64,000 nucleotides of DNA. Source: Chloroflexota bacterium (GTDB lineage Bacteria; Chloroflexota; Limnocylindria; Limnocylindrales; CSP1-4). Both the position numbers and the translations under genes were made by a program. Positions 43,619-51,996 of this stretch are shown one piece after another. Under the pieces are notes generated by a model, which was given only the letters and a program-made list of their open reading frames with translations, was not told the DNA's origin and ran no database searches. Where the stretch lies: contig JAHBUZ010000009.1 in the NCBI GenBank assembly GCA_019637815.1, forward strand, positions 62,001-126,000, written 5' to 3'. How positions within the stretch are numbered: the first letter of the stretch is position 1; each line of letters starts with the position of its first letter.

Positions 43619-45346
43619 TCATCGGGTGATGCCCACCCCATTGCCGACCTTGTAGGCGATCGCGATGATCGCGGCGAACAGCACCGTCAGCACGATGCCC
43701 AGCGCCGACGCGACCACCAGCTGCCCTTCCTCGTAGAGCTGGAAGATGAGGACCGAGAGGACCTCGTTGCCCGGCGAGTACAGGAGGATGGAGGCGCCCA
43801 GCTCGCGCGCTGCGACGATGAGCACGAGGATCCAGCCCGCGATGAGCCCCGGCACCATCAGCGGGAAGGTCACGCGCCGGATCATCTGCCACCAGCTCGC
43901 GCCCGACACCTCCGCCGATTCCTCGAGCTCGCTGGCGATGCGCTCGAGCGCGGACACCGCGTAGCGCATCCCGTACGGCAGGAAGTTCGTCACGTACGCG
44001 ATGAGCATGATCCAGAGCGTCCCGTAGATGGGGAAGGGGAGCGGGTTCCTGAGGTAGACGAACGACACGGCGAGGCCGATGACGAGACCCGGGAAGTTGA
44101 TGGGCAGGAACGCGAGGTGGTCGACCATGCCCCGCCAGCGATAGCGGCTGCGCAGGATGACCCAGGCGGCGACGACGGTCAGCACGAGGATGCATGTCGC
44201 GGTGCCCACGGCCAGCAGCAGCGAGTTCCAGAGCGACCTGGTGACGACGCTCATGTCCAGCAGCGCCGCGTAGTTCGCGAGGCTGAAGTGCTCGATCGCC
44301 TCCAGCGAGAACGCCCGGGTGAATGGCAGCAGCGAGTTGAAGCCGAGCGCGAAGAGTGGCAGTCCCGTGGTGACCACGAAGTAGATGGCGACGCCCAGGA
44401 GCACCCAGCGTCGGGCGCGCCCCAGCTCGATGGGCTGCGCCCGGAACGCCTTGCCGGTGACCGTCTGGTAGCTGGAGCCGTCCCCGCGCACCCGACCCAG
44501 CAGCCAGGTGCCCGCGAGCGCGATGACGATGAGGGCAACGGAGAGGGCACCCGCGGCGCCGGTGTCATAGGGGAAGTCACGCATCACGAAGAAGATCCGG
44601 GATACGAACACGAACAGGCCGTCCGGGGAGCCCAGGATGGCAGCCGCCTCGAAGGAGCCGAGGGTCTTGACGATGACCACGAGCGCCGCCGCCGCGAGGG
44701 CGGGTCGCAGCAGCGGCAACGTCACGCGCAGGTACATCGTGCGATGGCTCGCACCCGCCACCAGTGCGGCTTCCTCGAGCGAGGCGTCCATCGACCGGAA
44801 CGCGACCGCCATGAGCAGGAACACCAGGGGCACGTTGTGGAGCCCTTCCACCCAGATCATGCCCGCCATGGAGAACACGTCGAACAGCGGGTCGCCGGTG
44901 ATGGCGCGCGGGATCGCGTTGAGGAGGCCGATGCGAGGGCTGGCCAGCAGGATCCACGAGATGATGTAGAGGACGTTGGGCACGACCACCGGCAGCACGG
45001 CCACCGCGGCGAGCAGGGACCGATACGGCGCATCCGTGCGGACCACGATGTACGCGAGGACGGTCGCGCAGGTCAGCGAGACGATCGCGGTGCCGACGGC
45101 GAACACCAGCGAGTTGACGAACATGCCGACGGTGCCCGGGCCGCTGAACGCGCGTCGGAAGCTGTCCAGCGAGAGGTGGCCATCGTCGACGAACGTCGCC
45201 GCGCCCAGGTAGAGCAGCGGCACGAGCACCAGGTAGGCGATGACGATGATCGTCCCGCCGACGATGATGCCGCGCCACGGGTTGATGGCGGCCAGACGCT
45301 GCCGCCAGCCCGTTGGGACTGGCGGCAGCGTGACCTCGGTCGTCAC
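43619..45346 (-). CDS. Two-domain ABC transporter permease (FbpB-type), second system
   Basis: A 575-residue fused double permease with about 12 segments. Coupling loops read LEEAALVAGASHRTMYLRVTLPLLRPAL and LEESAEVSGASWWQMIRRVTFPLMVPGL. It starts at GTG 45346, without a clear ribosome binding site, 43 bases after the binding-protein stop. It is paralogous to the permease at 33222, and the two systems probably arose by duplication. Confidence 0.92.
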   Translation of the reverse strand: MTTEVTLPPVPTGWRQRLAAINPWRGIIVGGTIIVIAYLVLVPLLYLGAATFVDDGHLSLDSFRRAFSGPGTVGMFVNSLVFAVGTAIVSLTCATVLAYIVVRTDAPYRSLLAAVAVLPVVVPNVLYIISWILLASPRIGLLNAIPRAITGDPLFDVFSMAGMIWVEGLHNVPLVFLLMAVAFRSMDASLEEAALVAGASHRTMYLRVTLPLLRPALAAAALVVIVKTLGSFEAAAILGSPDGLFVFVSRIFFVMRDFPYDTGAAGALSVALIVIALAGTWLLGRVRGDGSSYQTVTGKAFRAQPIELGRARRWVLLGVAIYFVVTTGLPLFALGFNSLLPFTRAFSLEAIEHFSLANYAALLDMSVVTRSLWNSLLLAVGTATCILVLTVVAAWVILRSRYRWRGMVDHLAFLPINFPGLVIGLAVSFVYLRNPLPFPIYGTLWIMLIAYVTNFLPYGMRYAVSALERIASELEESAEVSGASWWQMIRRVTFPLMVPGLIAGWILVLIVAARELGASILLYSPGNEVLSVLIFQLYEEGQLVVASALGIVLTVLFAAIIAIAYKVGNGVGITR

Positions 45347-45389
45347 CGGTCGTTCGGTCCGATGCGGTCCTGGCGACGGGTGTCGGTGA

Positions 45390-46496
45390 TCAGCCGCCCT
45401 GCAGCAGCGAGTCCCACTCCTGGCTCCACCGCTGCGCGTCCTCGACCATCACCGAGCGCGGGACCGGGAGCAGGTCCGCCTCTGCGACGCCGTCGAGCGT
45501 GCCACCGTCACCCTGGATGGGCGACGGCCAGTGCTGGCCCTGGAGGAGCGGCGAGCCCTCCGTGAGCATGAAGTCGATGAACAGCATGGCGGTGGCCGGA
45601 TGGGGTGCCTGGTTCATGAGCGCCCCGCCCTCGGACGCGACCACGAGCGGGCTGGTGTAGCCACCCTCGGCCGTGCGCCAGGTCACCGGCGCGCCGACCG
45701 CGGTGTTGCGGTCGACCACCGCGGTGAGCACCGACGTCCCCACCTCGTACTCGCCGGCCGAGAGAAGGGCGGTCATCGCGATGGAGGTGGGCTGCTGCGA
45801 CGAGTTCGCGATGATGGCGCGGAACACGTCCATGGCCTCCTGCTCCGACTTGCCCTGCTCCATCATGTGGAGCTTGAGGGTGGCGTACCAGCTCCAGGCA
45901 CCCGAGTCGAGGACCAGCTTGCCCGCCCACTTGGGATCGGCCAGGTCCTCGACGCTCGCCGGGATGTCCCCATCCGCGACGAGGTCGGTGTTCCAGGCGA
46001 CGGCCGGGATGCTCAGACGGAACGGGATCATGTGGTCGACCGGGTCGAGCCCGGTGATCTGCGACGTGAGCTCATCGTTGACGTACTGATAGGTGAGCCC
46101 TGCCTCCTGGAGCAGGCGAGCGTTCTCGTCCTCGAACACGTCCACGAGGTGGACACCCGCCTCGTACTCCTGCGTGACCCGCTGGAGGACGGTGTCGCTG
46201 CGACCCAGGAACAGCTCCACCTCGATGTCGTACTTGTCGGCGAACGCATCGATGGCCGGCTGATAGCCGGGAGCCGTCGTATAGAGGACGAAGCCGTCCT
46301 CGGCCTTCGCCGCCTCGACGAGGGCGGCCGTACGTGCCTCTCCGGTCATGGCGTTGAAGCGATCGAACACCGCCTGGGCGCTCTCCGGCTCCTGCGCAGC
46401 GACGGCGCCGGGCAGCGCCAGCAGCGCCCCCATGAGCACCGATGCGCCGACCGCCGCACGCTGGCGCATGCGGTGGTCCTGTGTGCGGACGTGCAT
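45390..46496 (-). CDS. ABC transporter substrate-binding protein, second ferric/polyamine-type system
   Basis: A 368-residue secreted binding protein. The ATG at 46496 lies 7 bases after GGAGGAG; an in-frame GTG at 46499 is too close. The signal peptide ends near AVAA-QEPESA. Type 2 fold: EDGFVLYTTAPGYQPAIDAFADKYDIEVELFLGRSD and AVAWNTDLVADGDIPASVEDLADPKWAGKL, as in FbpA/PotD-like proteins. The iron-binding Tyr pair is not seen. Its gene set ends with an FMN/FeS reductase, pointing to an organic substrate, possibly an amine or betaine-like compound given the TMADH-like partner. Confidence 0.88.
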   Translation of the reverse strand: MHVRTQDHRMRQRAAVGASVLMGALLALPGAVAAQEPESAQAVFDRFNAMTGEARTAALVEAAKAEDGFVLYTTAPGYQPAIDAFADKYDIEVELFLGRSDTVLQRVTQEYEAGVHLVDVFEDENARLLQEAGLTYQYVNDELTSQITGLDPVDHMIPFRLSIPAVAWNTDLVADGDIPASVEDLADPKWAGKLVLDSGAWSWYATLKLHMMEQGKSEQEAMDVFRAIIANSSQQPTSIAMTALLSAGEYEVGTSVLTAVVDRNTAVGAPVTWRTAEGGYTSPLVVASEGGALMNQAPHPATAMLFIDFMLTEGSPLLQGQHWPSPIQGDGGTLDGVAEADLLPVPRSVMVEDAQRWSQEWDSLLQGG

Positions 46497-46561
46497 CACG
46501 AGACTCCTCCTGTCTCCCGCTCGGACGAGTCCGTCCCGACTCGGTTGCGGGCGGGTTGCGG

Positions 46562-46612
46562 AGCCTAGACAGGAATATTCCGTTCGTCAAGTATCGATGC
46601 AACATATGTTGT
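46562..46612 (-). promoter_or_regulatory. Promoter with two palindromes before the second two-domain ABC importer
   Basis: On the minus strand TTGACG (46590-46585) and TAGGCT (46567-46562) are 17 bases apart, and the spacer contains the perfect palindrome GGAATATTCC (46572-46581). Eight bases upstream of the -35 box lies GCAACATATGTTGT (46599-46612), a copy of the GSAAC-N4-GTTSC motif. The same two motif types occur together at 9251-9298. Confidence 0.65.
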
Positions 46613-46653
46613 TCGATAGATGCGGGACCGGCAGCCGGCGGGTCGGCTGCGTC

Positions 46654-47562
46654 CTACTGCTGTTGCTGCATCTCCTGGAAGGGCGCCAGCGCGGACAGCT
46701 CGCCGCGACTCATGCCCACCTCCACGTCGAGATGCTGCTCGCTCGTGCCGTAGTAGACGCCCCGCAGCGGCAGCACGTCGTCGTAGTCGCGGCCGTGGCC
46801 GATCTTGACGTGTCGCTCTCCGGCCGTGAGGTGGTTGGTCGGGTCGAGGGCCCACCAGCCCCAGCCGGGGATGGCGACCTCCAGCCACGCGTGGGTCTGC
46901 ACCGTGACCTCGGCCGTCTCGGGCGCCTCGCCATCGGTGCCATCCCGTGCGTAGAAGTAGCCGGAGACGTAGCGCGCCGGCACGCCCAGCGAGCGATACA
47001 TCGCGAGACCAAGGTGGACGAAGTCCTGGCACACGCCCATGCCACCTGTGAGCACCTCGCCCACATCGACGCCCACGTAGGTGTGCCCGGGACGATACGC
47101 CAGCGAGCCGTGCACGGTCGCATGCACCCGGTCGACCAGGTCGATCACGCAGCTCGCACCCTCTGCGGCGGTCCGGGCCAGCTCCGTGACCGAGGAGGGC
47201 ATCCCGGCATGGCGCGTCGGCTGGAGGAACACCCAGTGGGCATCGCGGAAGTCGGGGGCGCGGAGCGCGTCGAGCCCATCGGTGACCTCGCCGGCGTCGG
47301 GTGCCGGTCGGGCGGTCGTCTCGACCGTCGAGCGCGCCACCACCCGCAGCTCCCGATGGCGATCACGGACACCCAGCTCGTCGACCCGGGTGCCCCAGGC
47401 ATCGACATAGGTGGTCACGCGGGCCGATGGCTCGACATCCAGCTGATAGTCGAGCAGGCGCTGATGGGGGTCGCTGGTGGGACACGCGCGGAGCACGTTG
47501 TGGGAGTCCCAGGCCGGCTCGGGGTAGCGGAACCGGCTGACATAGCGGATGGCGAGACGCAT
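46654..47562 (-). CDS. Transglutaminase-like cysteine protease family protein
   Basis: A 302-residue protein with an N-terminal beta domain (MRLAIRYVSRFRYPEPAWDSHN) and a transglutaminase core. The catalytic triad is C178 in GGMGVCQDF, H224 in QTHAWLEV and D240 in ALDPTNH. It ends in a glutamine-rich tail. It forms a three-gene unit with the alpha-E and ATP-grasp genes. In this widespread trio the ATP-grasp ligase is thought to make a peptide-like or amide link and the transglutaminase-like enzyme to cut or modify it. No product is known. Confidence 0.92.
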   Translation of the reverse strand: MRLAIRYVSRFRYPEPAWDSHNVLRACPTSDPHQRLLDYQLDVEPSARVTTYVDAWGTRVDELGVRDRHRELRVVARSTVETTARPAPDAGEVTDGLDALRAPDFRDAHWVFLQPTRHAGMPSSVTELARTAAEGASCVIDLVDRVHATVHGSLAYRPGHTYVGVDVGEVLTGGMGVCQDFVHLGLAMYRSLGVPARYVSGYFYARDGTDGEAPETAEVTVQTHAWLEVAIPGWGWWALDPTNHLTAGERHVKIGHGRDYDDVLPLRGVYYGTSEQHLDVEVGMSRGELSALAPFQEMQQQQ

Positions 47563-47568
47563 CGTGCT

Positions 47569-48513
47569 TCAGCCGGCCTCGTATGCGTGGAGGCCGAAGT
47601 CCACGTGCCGGAAGTAGTCCTCCTCGATGAGCCCGCCCAGCTCCTGGATGCCCGTCTCCACCTCCTCCAGGAAGTCCCGGAGCGCGGCGCCCTCCAGCTG
47701 GCGCGGCTCGGCGAACTCGACCGCGGACCGCACCCGGCCCATCCCCCGCAGCGATGCCCGGCCGTACGGTCCGCGTGACAGCGACACGAGCTGCCGCTCC
47801 GCGACCTCCAGGCAGTAGAGGACGCTCCGGGGCAGCTCCCGGGAGCGGAGCAGGAACGGGATGACACGGCTGCCATCGAACATCGCGTGGTGCTCGCGCA
47901 GGTACGCCTCGTAGGCACCGACCGAGCGCAGCACCTTGGTCCACTCCAGGAACCCGGCGGACCCCTCCATGCCCACGAGTCGGCGATGCCACACGGACAG
48001 CAGTCGCGCCGTGATGCCCGCCCGCTCCAGCAGCTGACCGAGGGCCAGGAACTGGTAGCCCTCGGAGCGCGGCATCGCCACGGTCGCGACGCCGATGACG
48101 GTCTGGCATCGACGCCGGATGAGCTCGCACAGCGCGTACGGCCGCGTCTCCAGTGCCCGACCGAGGTCCATCGCGGCGAGCTCGAGGTGGAACGCGTTGA
48201 TCTCCTCCCACAGCTCGGTGGTGAGCCACTCACGCACGCCGCGTGCGTTCTCGCGGGCATGACCGACGATCGAGGCCACCGAGCCGGGGTTCGTGCGGTC
48301 GGCCACGACGAAGCGTGCGACGCGGTCCCGGTCGATGCCCTCGCCCTCCTCGTCGAGATACAGCAGGGACAACAGCTCCGCCCACGGATCGCCGGCGCCC
48401 GCACCCGCCTCGAGGCTCGTGTGATAGGTCACGTTGAGGAGCCGCGCGGTGTCCTCCGCGCGCTCCATGTAGCGACCGATCCAGAACAGGTCCTCGGCAT
48501 GCCGCGCGAGCAT
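47569..48513 (-). CDS. Alpha-E domain-containing protein
   Basis: A 314-residue, all-helical protein of the alpha-E family, opening MLARHAEDLFWIGRYMERAEDTARLLNVTYH, the family's signature N-terminus. There is no known catalytic motif. It is nearly always encoded between a circularly permuted ATP-grasp protein and a transglutaminase-like protein, as here, and is presumed to be a scaffold or subunit. Its stop codon shares one base with the start of neither gene downstream; a 6-base gap separates it from the transglutaminase gene. Confidence 0.92.
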   Translation of the reverse strand: MLARHAEDLFWIGRYMERAEDTARLLNVTYHTSLEAGAGAGDPWAELLSLLYLDEEGEGIDRDRVARFVVADRTNPGSVASIVGHARENARGVREWLTTELWEEINAFHLELAAMDLGRALETRPYALCELIRRRCQTVIGVATVAMPRSEGYQFLALGQLLERAGITARLLSVWHRRLVGMEGSAGFLEWTKVLRSVGAYEAYLREHHAMFDGSRVIPFLLRSRELPRSVLYCLEVAERQLVSLSRGPYGRASLRGMGRVRSAVEFAEPRQLEGAALRDFLEEVETGIQELGGLIEEDYFRHVDFGLHAYEAG

Positions 48514-49946
48514 CAGGCGAGCACCCAGGTGTCCTTGGAGCCGCCGCCCTGGGACGAGTTGACGATGAGGCTGCCCTCGCGCAGCGCCACGCGCGTGAGC
48601 CCACCCGGGATGACCTCCACGGTCTCGCCCTGGAGCACGAACGGCCGCAGGTCGATGTGTCGGGCCCGCAGGCCCTGGTCGGTCCAGGTGGGGTGGGTGG
48701 ACAGCGCGATGACCTCCTGGGCGATGAACGAGCGCGGATCCGCCTGCAGGTTCGCCGCCACCTGGTCGAGCTCCTCGGCGCTGGCCGCCGGACCGATGAC
48801 GATGCCGTAGCCGCCCGATTCGGTCGCCGGCTTGACGACCAGCTGATCGAGCCTCCCCAGGATCGCCTCCAGCTGGTCCGGCTCCCAGGGCAGGTACGTC
48901 GTGACGTTGGGGATGATGGGCTCCTCGCCGAGGTAGTGACGGATGAGCGCCGGCACGTACGGGTAGAGCGCCTTGTCATCGATGACGCCGTTGCCGATGG
49001 CGTTGGCCACGCTGACCCCGCCCGAGCGGATGACCGACATCAGGCCCGGCACGCCCAGCAGCGACTCGGGCCGGAAGACCACCGGGTCGACGGAATCGTC
49101 GTTGACACGTCGATAGATGACGTCCACGCGCTGGAGGCCGCGGGTCGTGCGCATGTGGACCCGGCCGTCCTCGACGACGAGATCCCGCCCCTCGACCAGC
49201 TCGACGCCCATCTGGCGAGCGAGGAAGACATGCTCGAAGTAGGCGGAGTTGAAGACACCCGGCGTCAGCACCACCACCGTCGGGTCGTGGGCGTGCGATG
49301 GGGCGAGCTCCCGGAGCGTCCGCAGCAGGGACGCCCCGTAGTGATGGACCGGCCGCACCCGGTACGGCTCGAACGCGCTCGACAGGGCGCGGGTCATGGC
49401 GGCGCGGTTCTCGAGCACGTACGCGACGCCGGACGGCACCCGCAGGTTGTCCTCCAGCACCCGGTAGGTGCCCTCGATGTCCCGCACCAGGTCGATGCCG
49501 CTCACGACGCAGCGCGCCCCGCGCACGTGGATGCCGATGGCTTCCCGGACATAGCCCGGCGACGATTCCACGAGCCAGCCCGGGATGACGCCGTCCCGGA
49601 TGGCCGTGCGCTCGCCGACGTACAGGTCATCGAGGAACATGTCGAGGACGCGCACCCGCTGGGCGAGACCACGCTCGAGGTGCGACCACTCGTCCGCGGG
49701 GATGAGCCGTGGCACCAGGTCGAGGGGCCACGTCCGCTCCGTGCCCGCCTGGTGGCCGTAGACGTTGAACGTGATGCCCTGGCGGCGCAGGATCGAGCCG
49801 ACCATGTCGGCGCGTGCCGTCATCTCCGTGGGGCCGAGCGCCTCCAGCCGGTCCAGGAGGCGCGCGTAGTGGGCGCGCGGTGACGCGTCACCGAAGACCT
49901 CGCAGAAGCCCGACGACTCGTAGTCGCGGAACAGCCCATCCGCCAT
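48513..49946 (-). CDS. Circularly permuted type 2 ATP-grasp protein
   Basis: A 477-residue protein of the circularly permuted ATP-grasp family: TFNVYGHQAGTERTWPLDLVPRLI, GIDLVRDIEGTYRVLEDNLRVPSGVAYVLENR, PGVFNSAYFEHVFLARQMGVELVEGRDL and QLVVKPATESGGYGIVIG. It is thought to be a carboxylate-amine ligase. It is first in the trio, with TGATG overlap to the alpha-E gene. TACGAT lies 8 bases before the ATG and no ribosome binding site is visible, so the message may be leaderless. Confidence 0.93.
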   Translation of the reverse strand: MADGLFRDYESSGFCEVFGDASPRAHYARLLDRLEALGPTEMTARADMVGSILRRQGITFNVYGHQAGTERTWPLDLVPRLIPADEWSHLERGLAQRVRVLDMFLDDLYVGERTAIRDGVIPGWLVESSPGYVREAIGIHVRGARCVVSGIDLVRDIEGTYRVLEDNLRVPSGVAYVLENRAAMTRALSSAFEPYRVRPVHHYGASLLRTLRELAPSHAHDPTVVVLTPGVFNSAYFEHVFLARQMGVELVEGRDLVVEDGRVHMRTTRGLQRVDVIYRRVNDDSVDPVVFRPESLLGVPGLMSVIRSGGVSVANAIGNGVIDDKALYPYVPALIRHYLGEEPIIPNVTTYLPWEPDQLEAILGRLDQLVVKPATESGGYGIVIGPAASAEELDQVAANLQADPRSFIAQEVIALSTHPTWTDQGLRARHIDLRPFVLQGETVEVIPGGLTRVALREGSLIVNSSQGGGSKDTWVLA

Positions 49947-50063
49947 GTCGGCGGATCGTACCCGGTCGGGGAGGGGCCGCGGGGTGCCGATCGGGCATCG
50001 AGCGGTGTGCGGGACGGTTGCCGCAAGGCGGCGGTGTCGCGACGGAGCACGCGTGTGCGCCGA

Positions 50064-50230
50064 GTGTGGCCGATGCCGCGATGGGCGTGTGCGCGTGTGT
50101 CGCGGCGGAGGGGTGCGCGTCGGGTGTGGCCGATGCCGCGATGGAGCGTGCGCGCGGGTCGTTTGCCGATGGCGTGTGCGCCCCTGTGGCCGTGGAGGGC
50201 GGGCGCGTCGGGCGTGGCCGATCCCGTGAG
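50064..50230 (+). repeat. Degenerate ~60-bp tandem repeats
   Basis: GTGTGGCCGATGCCGCGATG occurs at 50064 and again at 50124; a decayed copy (CTGTGGCCG) starts at 50184 and another (GCGTGGCCGAT) near 50212. The period of the first three is 60 bp. The DNA between 49947 and 50400 holds no convincing gene. Confidence 0.7.
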
Positions 50231-50236
50231 GGACGT

Positions 50237-50336
50237 GTAGCCGGTGTACTGCTCGAGGTGCACGCCCGGTGCTTCGGGCCGCTCGCCCGCGCGGTCGACA
50301 TCAGGCGTAGCCGGTGTACTGCTCGAAGTGCACGCC
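50237..50336 (+). repeat. Pair of 30-bp direct repeats left of the IS element
   Basis: A 30-bp sequence beginning GTAGCCGGTGTACTGCTCG is present at 50237-50266 and 50307-50336, 70 bp apart, with one mismatch. Its inner part (CAGTACAC-GGCTA on the other strand) recurs in opposite orientation at 52171 and, altered, at 52242, on the far side of the IS element. Confidence 0.8.
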
Positions 50337-50522
50337 GAGTGACGCTCGGTGGGTCGATCGCGTGCCCAGATGTCGGCGCTGGACCGCCGAGTGATGCGCA
50401 CGAGGAGTGTCCCGTGGAGTGGTGGGAATGAGCCGGGACCCCTGACGCGCTGGCCGAGCGTGCGAGGGGCCACCGGCGCGATGCTCAGCGTGTTCCTTCC
50501 GAGAGCACGAGGAGTCCCACCG

Positions 50523-51752
50523 ATGACCCTGCCCCAGTCTGCACTGTCCGAGCTGCTCGACGCCATCCGCGCGGGTGATGGCCTCGACCTCGCCCGCGAG
50601 GCGTTCCGGCTCGTCGCCCAGGAGCTCATCGAGCTCGAGGCGACCCAGGCGATCGGTGCCGCACGCCACGAGCGGACGGACACCCGGACCACCCATCGCA
50701 ACGGCGCTCGCACCCGCCTCCTCTCGACCAGGGCGGGTGACGTGGAGCTGCGCATCCCGAAGCTGCGCGAGGGCAGCTTCTTCCCCTCGCTCCTGTCACC
50801 CCGCCGGCGCATCGACCAGGCGCTCTGGGCGGTGGTCATGGAGGCATACGTCCACGGCGTGTCGACGCGCAAGGTCGACGACCTCGTGGCGGCGCTCGGC
50901 ATCGAGGCCGGCGTCAGCAAGAGCGAGGTGTCCCGCATCTGCGGCGCGCTCGACGCGACCGTCGGGTCGTTCCGCGAGCGGCCCCTCGACCATGTCGCGT
51001 TCCCGTACCTGTTCCTCGATGCCACCTACGTCAAGGCGCACCAGGGGGCGTCGGTCGTGTCCAAGGCCATCGTGGTGGCGACCGGCGTGACCGTCACGGG
51101 CGAGCGCGAGGTGCTCGGGCTCGACGTCGGCGACAGCGAGGACGGTGCCTTCTGGGCGGCCTTCCTGCGCTCGCTCCGGGCGCGGGGCCTCGCCGGCGTG
51201 CGCCTCGTGGTGTCCGACGCCCACGAGGGGCTCAAGGGCGCCATCGGATCGGTCCTGCTCGGGGCCGCCTGGCAGCGCTGCCGGGTCCACTTCCTGCGCA
51301 ACGTGCTGGCGCGGGTGCCCCGGGCGAGCGCCCAGATGGTGCTCGCCGCGATCCGCACGATCTTCGCTCAGCCCGACGGGGCCGCCTGCCGGGCGCAGCT
51401 CGACGAGGTGGCCGCCAAGCTGGCGCCCGGCTTCCCGGTCGTGGCGGCCATGCTCCTCGACGCCCGTGAGGACCTCCTCGCCTTCACGGCCTTCCCGGTC
51501 GCCCACTGGCGCAAGGTCTGGAGCACCAACCCGCTGGAGCGGGTGAACAAGGAGATCAAGCGCCGCACCGACGTGGTCGGCATCTTCCCGAACGAGGCAG
51601 CCGTCCTGCGTCTCGCGGGTGCCGTCCTGCTGGAGATCCACGACGAGTGGCAGGTGGCCGACCGGCGCTACCTGTCGGAGGGGTCGATGGCCCTCCTCGA
51701 TGGCGCCACGGACGTCATCGGGTCGGCGGACGCCTTCCTCCTGGCATCCTGA
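50523..51752 (+). CDS. IS256-family transposase
   Basis: A 409-residue mutator-type transposase, full length for the family. The DDE residues are D166 in LFLDATYVKAH, D232 in VVSDAHEGLKGA and E339 in NPLERVNKEIKRRT. CRVHFLRN is the family's conserved block after the second Asp. The start is ATG at 50523. No frameshift or internal stop is seen, so the element may be active. Confidence 0.95.
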   Translation: MTLPQSALSELLDAIRAGDGLDLAREAFRLVAQELIELEATQAIGAARHERTDTRTTHRNGARTRLLSTRAGDVELRIPKLREGSFFPSLLSPRRRIDQALWAVVMEAYVHGVSTRKVDDLVAALGIEAGVSKSEVSRICGALDATVGSFRERPLDHVAFPYLFLDATYVKAHQGASVVSKAIVVATGVTVTGEREVLGLDVGDSEDGAFWAAFLRSLRARGLAGVRLVVSDAHEGLKGAIGSVLLGAAWQRCRVHFLRNVLARVPRASAQMVLAAIRTIFAQPDGAACRAQLDEVAAKLAPGFPVVAAMLLDAREDLLAFTAFPVAHWRKVWSTNPLERVNKEIKRRTDVVGIFPNEAAVLRLAGAVLLEIHDEWQVADRRYLSEGSMALLDGATDVIGSADAFLLAS

Positions 51753-51938
51753 TGGGGTATCGGGACACCACCCGGGACCCGAACGGGCGTCCTGGGGCTT
51801 CCTGCGCGGCCGTTCCCATCAGCGATGATCGATATGGCGGTCCCATCGACGACCTGGCCGCTGCCGGGCATCATGGACCGCACATCGGACGAGGAGGTGG
51901 ACGAGAGCCGGACCGCTGCGCCGCATGACGGCGCCCTG

Positions 51939-51960
51939 ACGACCCCCCGCTGAGGGTCGT
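51939..51960 (+). terminator. Hairpin at the right end of the IS element
   Basis: ACGACCC (51939-51945) and GGGTCGT (51954-51960) form a 7-bp stem with an 8-base loop after the transposase gene, likely limiting read-through out of the element. No T-run follows. Confidence 0.5.
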
Positions 51961-51996
51961 GCCGAGCAGGCTCATTCCCACCACTCCACGGGACAC

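Larger units (their letters stand above)
50407..51996 (+). mobile_element. IS256-family insertion sequence
   Basis: A 1,590-bp element. A 28-bp sequence starting GTGTCCCGTGGAGTGG at 50407-50434 is repeated as its exact reverse complement at 51969-51996. It encloses one intact transposase gene, and a hairpin (ACGACCC/GGGTCGT, 51939-51960) lies before the right end. No 8-9 bp target duplication is seen at these borders, so the true ends may extend further. TGCGCAC occurs inverted just outside both ends. Confidence 0.85.

Noticed and set aside
50007..50240. 77-codon frame with repeated RRVWPMPRW peptides
   Set aside because: The peptide repeats only reflect the 60-bp DNA repeats; there is no start signal and no similarity to a known protein.
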